DNA from: Desulfuromonadaceae bacterium | Lineage (GTDB): Bacteria; Desulfobacterota; Desulfuromonadia; Geobacterales; Pseudopelobacteraceae | Reading direction: 5' to 3' | Length of the DNA: 64,000 nucleotides | Assembly (NCBI GenBank): GCA_028687585.1 | Contig: JAQTZV010000002.1 | Span: forward strand, 62,001 to 126,000 | In this document: in pieces, positions 60,098-64,000 of the stretch | Layout: each line of letters opens with the position of its first letter | Numbering within the stretch: the stretch's first letter is position 1 | Notes under the pieces: generated by a model | What the model saw: the letters and a program-made list of their open reading frames with translations, nothing else | Databases searched by the model: none | Told to the model about the DNA's origin: nothing | Program-made: the position numbers and the translations under genes

Positions 60098-61894
60098 TCA
60101 GTCAACTTTTAAAATTGCGAGAAATGCTTCCTGCGGCAACTCGACGTTACCGACGTTTTTCATGCGTTTTTTGCCCTCTTTCTGTTTTTCCAGCAACTTC
60201 CGTTTTCGGGTAATATCTCCCCCGTAACATTTTGCCAGAACGTCCTTGCGCATAGCCTTGACTGTTTCACGGGCAATTATGCGGTTACCGATGGCTGCCT
60301 GAATTGCCACCTCGAACATCTGTCGTGAAATCAGCTCTTTCATTTTTGATACAAGGTCACGACCCCTGAAATACGCTTTGTCACGGTGCAGGATCAGCGA
60401 AAGTGCATCAACGACTTCCCCGTTGATCATGACATTCATGCGCACCAGATCACTTTGCCGGTATTCAAGATGTTCATAATCCAGAGAAGCGTACCCTTTG
60501 GTGATTGATTTGAGGCGATCATAAAAATCAAGCACAATTTCATTCAACGGCAGTTCATAGATAATCATGACGCGAGTCGGTGTCAGGTATTTAATCTCGC
60601 GCTGCACACCACGTTTGTCTTCACAGAGCGCCAGTACGCCGCCGACAAACTCATTCGGCACATGGATGTGGGCCAGAATGAACGGCTCTTCCAAAAACTC
60701 TGTGCTTTGCAGTTCCGGCATCTGATTGGCACTCTGAATGGAGTATACTTCGCCATTCATTTTGTGCACTCTATAGACAACGGTTGGAGCTGTGGTAATC
60801 AGTTCTAGAGAGAACTCCCGCTCCAGTCGCTCCTGGATTATTTCCATATGCAACAGACCGAGAAAACCGCAGCGGAAACCAAAACCAAGCGCCAGTGACG
60901 TTTCCGGTTCGAAGGAGAATGACGAATCATTCAGTTTCAATTTGGCAAGTGCATCGCGTAACTGTTCATATTGAACGGTATCTATCGGGTACAAACCGGA
61001 GAATACCATCGGTTTGACTTCCTTGAACCCACCCAATGGTACTTCGCACTGCCTATGCAACAGAGTTACGGTATCGCCGACTTTAGCATCGGCAACGTCT
61101 TTTATACCAGCAATAATGAATCCGACTTCCCCGGCAGCCAACTCGGGAACTTCAATCATCGTTGGAGCAAAAACACCAATTTTGAGTGCTTCGAACGAAC
61201 TGTTGGTCGACATTAACTGGATCTTGTCTCCCTTTTTGAGTGTTCCATCAAAGATGCGAACCAGGATGATGACTCCCTGATACTGGTCATACCAGGAGTC
61301 GAACAGCAGTGCTTTGAGCGGAGCAACTGAGTCCCCGACAGGAGGAGGAATTTTCTTGATAATCTGCTCAAGGATCTCGTGTGTACCGATTCCCTCTTTA
61401 GCACTGGCCAGCACGGCATCATGAGCATCAATACCGATAATGTCTTCAATCTCCTGTTTGACACGTTCCGGATCGGCGGCGGGAAGATCTATCTTGTTCA
61501 AAACCGGAAAGACCTCCAGATTTATATCCAGGGCGAGATACACGTTAGCCAGAGTCTGGGCTTCAACCCCCTGAGATGCGTCAACCACAAGTAACCCGCC
61601 TTCACAGGCAGCGAGAGAGCGCGACACTTCATAGGTAAAGTCAACATGGCCAGGGGTGTCGATCAGGTTGAGAACGTAGTCAACGCCGGCATCGGAGCGG
61701 TAGTCAAGGCGCACGGTCTGGGCCTTGATAGTAATACCACGTTCACGCTCCAGATCCATTTTGTCAAGGAACTGGTTCTGTTTATCCCGTTCAGATAACG
61801 TACCGGTATACTCAAGGAGACGATCAGCCAGAGTTGATTTGCCGTGGTCAATGTGGGCGATAATAGAGAAGTTGCGGATTTTACTGATTTCCAT
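60098..61894 (-). CDS. lepA: Elongation factor 4 (LepA)
   Basis: 598 residues. G1 [17 protein letters not shown]2 [13 protein letters not shown]3 DTPGHVDF, G4 NKIDLP, and LepA-specific C-terminal [23 protein letters not shown] with [15 protein letters not shown]. It is a ribosome-associated GTPase that aids translation under ionic stress. Upstream of lepB. Confidence 0.97.
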   Translation of the reverse strand: MEISKIRNFSIIAHIDHGKSTLADRLLEYTGTLSERDKQNQFLDKMDLERERGITIKAQTVRLDYRSDAGVDYVLNLIDTPGHVDFTYEVSRSLAACEGGLLVVDASQGVEAQTLANVYLALDINLEVFPVLNKIDLPAADPERVKQEIEDIIGIDAHDAVLASAKEGIGTHEILEQIIKKIPPPVGDSVAPLKALLFDSWYDQYQGVIILVRIFDGTLKKGDKIQLMSTNSSFEALKIGVFAPTMIEVPELAAGEVGFIIAGIKDVADAKVGDTVTLLHRQCEVPLGGFKEVKPMVFSGLYPIDTVQYEQLRDALAKLKLNDSSFSFEPETSLALGFGFRCGFLGLLHMEIIQERLEREFSLELITTAPTVVYRVHKMNGEVYSIQSANQMPELQSTEFLEEPFILAHIHVPNEFVGGVLALCEDKRGVQREIKYLTPTRVMIIYELPLNEIVLDFYDRLKSITKGYASLDYEHLEYRQSDLVRMNVMINGEVVDALSLILHRDKAYFRGRDLVSKMKELISRQMFEVAIQAAIGNRIIARETVKAMRKDVLAKCYGGDITRKRKLLEKQKEGKKRMKNVGNVELPQEAFLAILKVD

Positions 61895-62055
61895 GAATTC
61901 CTTCGTGCTCTAAAAATTAGGACTGTGAAGAATAAATAAAGATGGCTGGAAAGTAAAGTGGAAAAGGGCTACGTACAAATTCAGGATCTTGACAAAAAAG
62001 AGTTCTGAAACGTATTGTCGAGACTGATTCATTTTTTTCAGAAGGGAAATTATTG

Positions 62056-62739
62056 ATGATTATCGATTGGAACAACATTAACACCGTGCTTCTTGATATG
62101 GACGGCACTATTCTTGACCGCCACTTTGATGATCATTTTTGGCTGGAGCATGTTCCGAAACGGTGGAGCCAGCATAACAATACGACCCTTGAGTTTGCCA
62201 AGGAGCACCTGTACAGCCTGTTTCGCAGCCAGGAAAACACCCTCAACTGGACCGATCTCGATTATTGGTCTGATCGTCTCAGGCTGGACATCCCTGTTCT
62301 TAAGCGGGAAATTGAGCACCTGATCGCCGTCCATCCTTTCGTGATTGAATTCCTGCTGTTTCTCAAACATACCGGTAAAACCGTTTGGCTGGTCACCAAT
62401 GCTCACTCTAAAACACTTGACTTGAAGATGAAAACCACTCGAATCGGACCTTACTTTGACGGTATTATCTCTGCACATCAGGTTGGAGTGCCAAAGGAAG
62501 ATGAACGTTTCTGGGGGGAATTGCAGCGTTTTATCTGTTACGACCCGGAGCGGACGCTACTTGGAGAAGACAGTGAGACGAATCTGACGACTGCGGAGAG
62601 TTTTTCTATTCGATATCTTGTGTATATCAGTTGTTACAGCTCAAAAATTGAGCCGCGCCGATCGGAGCGGTTTCCTACAATCGACTACTTCAACAAACTT
62701 ATCCCGGAAATTGGGAGCAACTGCGTAACCATATTGTAA
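62056..62739 (+). CDS. HAD-family hydrolase, YrfG/GMP-IMP nucleotidase-like
   Basis: 227 residues from ATG 62056 (GAAGGGA site). Motif I LLDMDGTILD, motif II LVTNAHSKTL, lysine in VGVPKEDERFW, motif III LLGEDSETNL. The overall layout, with YFDGIISAHQVGVPKED, is that of YrfG-type nucleotidases. In motif III the sequence EDSE replaces the usual DDSE, which could lower activity, but the second Asp is kept. Divergent from lepA. Confidence 0.82.
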   Translation: MIIDWNNINTVLLDMDGTILDRHFDDHFWLEHVPKRWSQHNNTTLEFAKEHLYSLFRSQENTLNWTDLDYWSDRLRLDIPVLKREIEHLIAVHPFVIEFLLFLKHTGKTVWLVTNAHSKTLDLKMKTTRIGPYFDGIISAHQVGVPKEDERFWGELQRFICYDPERTLLGEDSETNLTTAESFSIRYLVYISCYSSKIEPRRSERFPTIDYFNKLIPEIGSNCVTIL

Positions 62740-62824
62740 AATTCATTTGATATAAGGATTATTGCAACTTTATGTGTAGTTATGCAAAATTATCTTGACA
62801 TGATCCTAAATTATAGTAAATGTC

Positions 62825-63067
62825 ATGAAAACTAAAATTATGACTGCGGAACAAGTGGCTATGAAGAATAAAAACAGAGTAAAAGCAATTAGAGAATCCA
62901 GGTTGCTGAGTAAGTCAGAACTTGCCAGAAAAGCCGGAGTTTCCGTTTTAACCATTGCTCGTATTGAGCGTGGTGAGGAGTGTCGGATGGAAACGATGCG
63001 GAAAATTATTCTGGCCTTGGGTTATAACTTAGAAGATAAAACTAAAGTATTTCAGGATCAGGAATAA
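62825..63067 (+). CDS. Small XRE-family transcriptional regulator
   Basis: 80 residues. Helix-turn-helix KAIRESRLLSKSELARKAGV followed by SVLTIARIERGEECRMETMRKI, the Xre/Cro pattern. No good RBS is seen, and later ATGs (62840, 62861) are alternatives. The sequence TGACAT ... ATGTCA (62795-62824) just before the start is a candidate operator. It precedes pilM by 11 nt and may control the pilus operon. Confidence 0.85.
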   Translation: MKTKIMTAEQVAMKNKNRVKAIRESRLLSKSELARKAGVSVLTIARIERGEECRMETMRKIILALGYNLEDKTKVFQDQE

Positions 63068-63078
63068 CGGGACTGGAT

Positions 63079-64000
63079 ATGTTTCTTTTTAAAAAGAAAA
63101 AAGAGCTTATAGGGATAGACATCGGATCAAGTTCCGTGAAGGTTGTCCAGTTGAAAGGAAACGATGGTTCCTACCAACTGTTGAATGCCGGAATACTCCC
63201 ATTACCACCAGAGGCTATTGTTGACAATACGCTCATGGATAGTGCTGCAATTGTTGGAGTGGTTAAAAATTTAGTTTCAAGTCTTGGCATTAAGATTAAG
63301 GACGTTGTCTGCTCGATTTCCGGGAATTCCGTTATTATCAGGAAAATTGTGCTGCCGACGATGCCGCAGGAAGAGCTCGAAGATCAGATTTCGTGGGAAG
63401 CAGAGCAGTACATCCCGTTCGATATTAATGACGTAAATATGGATTTTCAGATTTTATCACCTGACAGTAATGATCCGTCAAAAATGAATGTTCTGCTTGT
63501 CGCAAGCAAAAAAGATATTATTAATGACTACGTGTCGGTGTTCAGTGAATCCGGAATGAATCTTTCAGTTGTTGATGTTGATTCTTTTGCCATTCAAAAC
63601 GCATTTGAAGCAAATTACGATTATAATTCTGAAGATATCATTGCGCTCGTAAATATTGGTGCCAGCATTATGAACATCAATGTTATCAAAGATGGCATTA
63701 CACTGTTCACCCGTGACGTACAGATGGGTGGTAATCTCTATACAGAGGAGATTCAGAAGCAAATAGGTCTTAGCAGCGAAGACGCCGAAGCGGGAAAACT
63801 TCTTGCGCACGAGTCCACTAACAATCAACTTTTACATGTAATTATGAAGGTTAACGAAACCATCACTCAAGAAATAAGACGTTCTCTTGATTTTTACAAT
63901 TCAACTGCAAGCGACAATCGAATTTCAGGGGTTTTTGTGTGTGGCGGTTGCTCTAAGGTTTACAAACTCATTGACACTATTTCAGAAAAAATAGGTTTGC
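63079..64000 (+). CDS. pilM: Type IV pilus assembly protein PilM (runs off window)
   Basis: The frame from ATG 63079 is open to the window end (307 residues). KELIGIDIGSSSVKVVQLKG is the actin-like phosphate-1 motif, followed by GVVKNLVSSLGIKIKDVV, ISWEAEQYIPFDINDVNMDF and DIIALVNIGASIMNI (phosphate-2). It continues with RSLDFYNSTASDNRISGVFVCGGCSKV. PilM is a cytoplasmic FtsA-like protein that binds PilN and links the pilus machine to the membrane. pilNOPQ are expected just downstream. Confidence 0.94.
   Translation, partial: MFLFKKKKELIGIDIGSSSVKVVQLKGNDGSYQLLNAGILPLPPEAIVDNTLMDSAAIVGVVKNLVSSLGIKIKDVVCSISGNSVIIRKIVLPTMPQEELEDQISWEAEQYIPFDINDVNMDFQILSPDSNDPSKMNVLLVASKKDIINDYVSVFSESGMNLSVVDVDSFAIQNAFEANYDYNSEDIIALVNIGASIMNINVIKDGITLFTRDVQMGGNLYTEEIQKQIGLSSEDAEAGKLLAHESTNNQLLHVIMKVNETITQEIRRSLDFYNSTASDNRISGVFVCGGCSKVYKLIDTISEKIGL

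Overview
The window looks like a chromosome segment of a Geobacter-like member of the Desulfuromonadia. The supporting signs are a 12-haem c-type cytochrome, a haem-binding hybrid sensor kinase, a korDABC 2-oxoglutarate:ferredoxin oxidoreductase beside malate and isocitrate dehydrogenases, a type IV pilus gene (pilM), a PilZ protein, and strong purine-rich ribosome binding sites. I cannot name the species from sequence alone.

Layout. 1-0.7 kb: start of glpK and a broken gene, both on the minus strand. 1.1-5.0 kb: a lolD/ybbA-type ABC ATPase, a large FtsX-type permease and a TesA-like lipoprotein esterase, the classic ybbA-ybbP-tesA set. 5.3-7.6 kb: DUF3365/PAS/histidine kinase/receiver hybrid. 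7.9-9.7 kb: GT-C membrane glycosyltransferase. 9.9-10.7 kb: lipoprotein with nineteen 18-bp repeats. 10.9-11.1 kb: histidine kinase remnant.

11.17-16.77 kb: a 5.5-kb integrative element bounded by 74-bp direct repeats at the 3' end of the tmRNA gene. It carries a P4-type integrase, an AlpA-type regulator, a Rep_trans (RepC/NicK/MobT-like) protein, a ribbon-helix-helix-like protein, hairpin-rich non-coding DNA and a very AT-rich membrane TPR cargo gene. The tmRNA gene (ssrA), a 12-haem cytochrome and smpB follow.

18.7-38.3 kb: mostly co-directional housekeeping genes. In order these are glgP, rarA, an SRPBCC gene, pfkA, corA, tilS, ftsH, folP, cdaA, glmM, pdxJ, acpS, nnrDE, a CBS-domain gene, tsaE, lysC and an fdhD-mobA fusion; tadA then lies on the opposite strand. 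Many of these genes overlap by 1-8 nt or abut, so long polycistrons are likely. 39.2-42.2 kb is decaying: a truncated potC, a frameshifted potD, an intact EamA transporter and a collapsed SDR gene. 42.3-48.7 kb holds envelope and unknown genes, a radical SAM protein and a RIO-type kinase.

48.9-61.9 kb is entirely minus strand: lepA, lepB, aspS, a LysM lipoprotein gene, two unrelated NADP-type isocitrate dehydrogenases in tandem, mdh and korDABC, forming an oxidative TCA block from isocitrate to succinyl-CoA plus malate oxidation. 62.0-64.0 kb: a HAD phosphatase, a small XRE regulator and the start of pilM.

The most unusual items are the ssrA-integrated mini-element with its own nicking-type Rep and orphan cargo, the tandem pair of non-homologous isocitrate dehydrogenases, the FdhD-MobA fusion and the recently expanded repeat lipoprotein.
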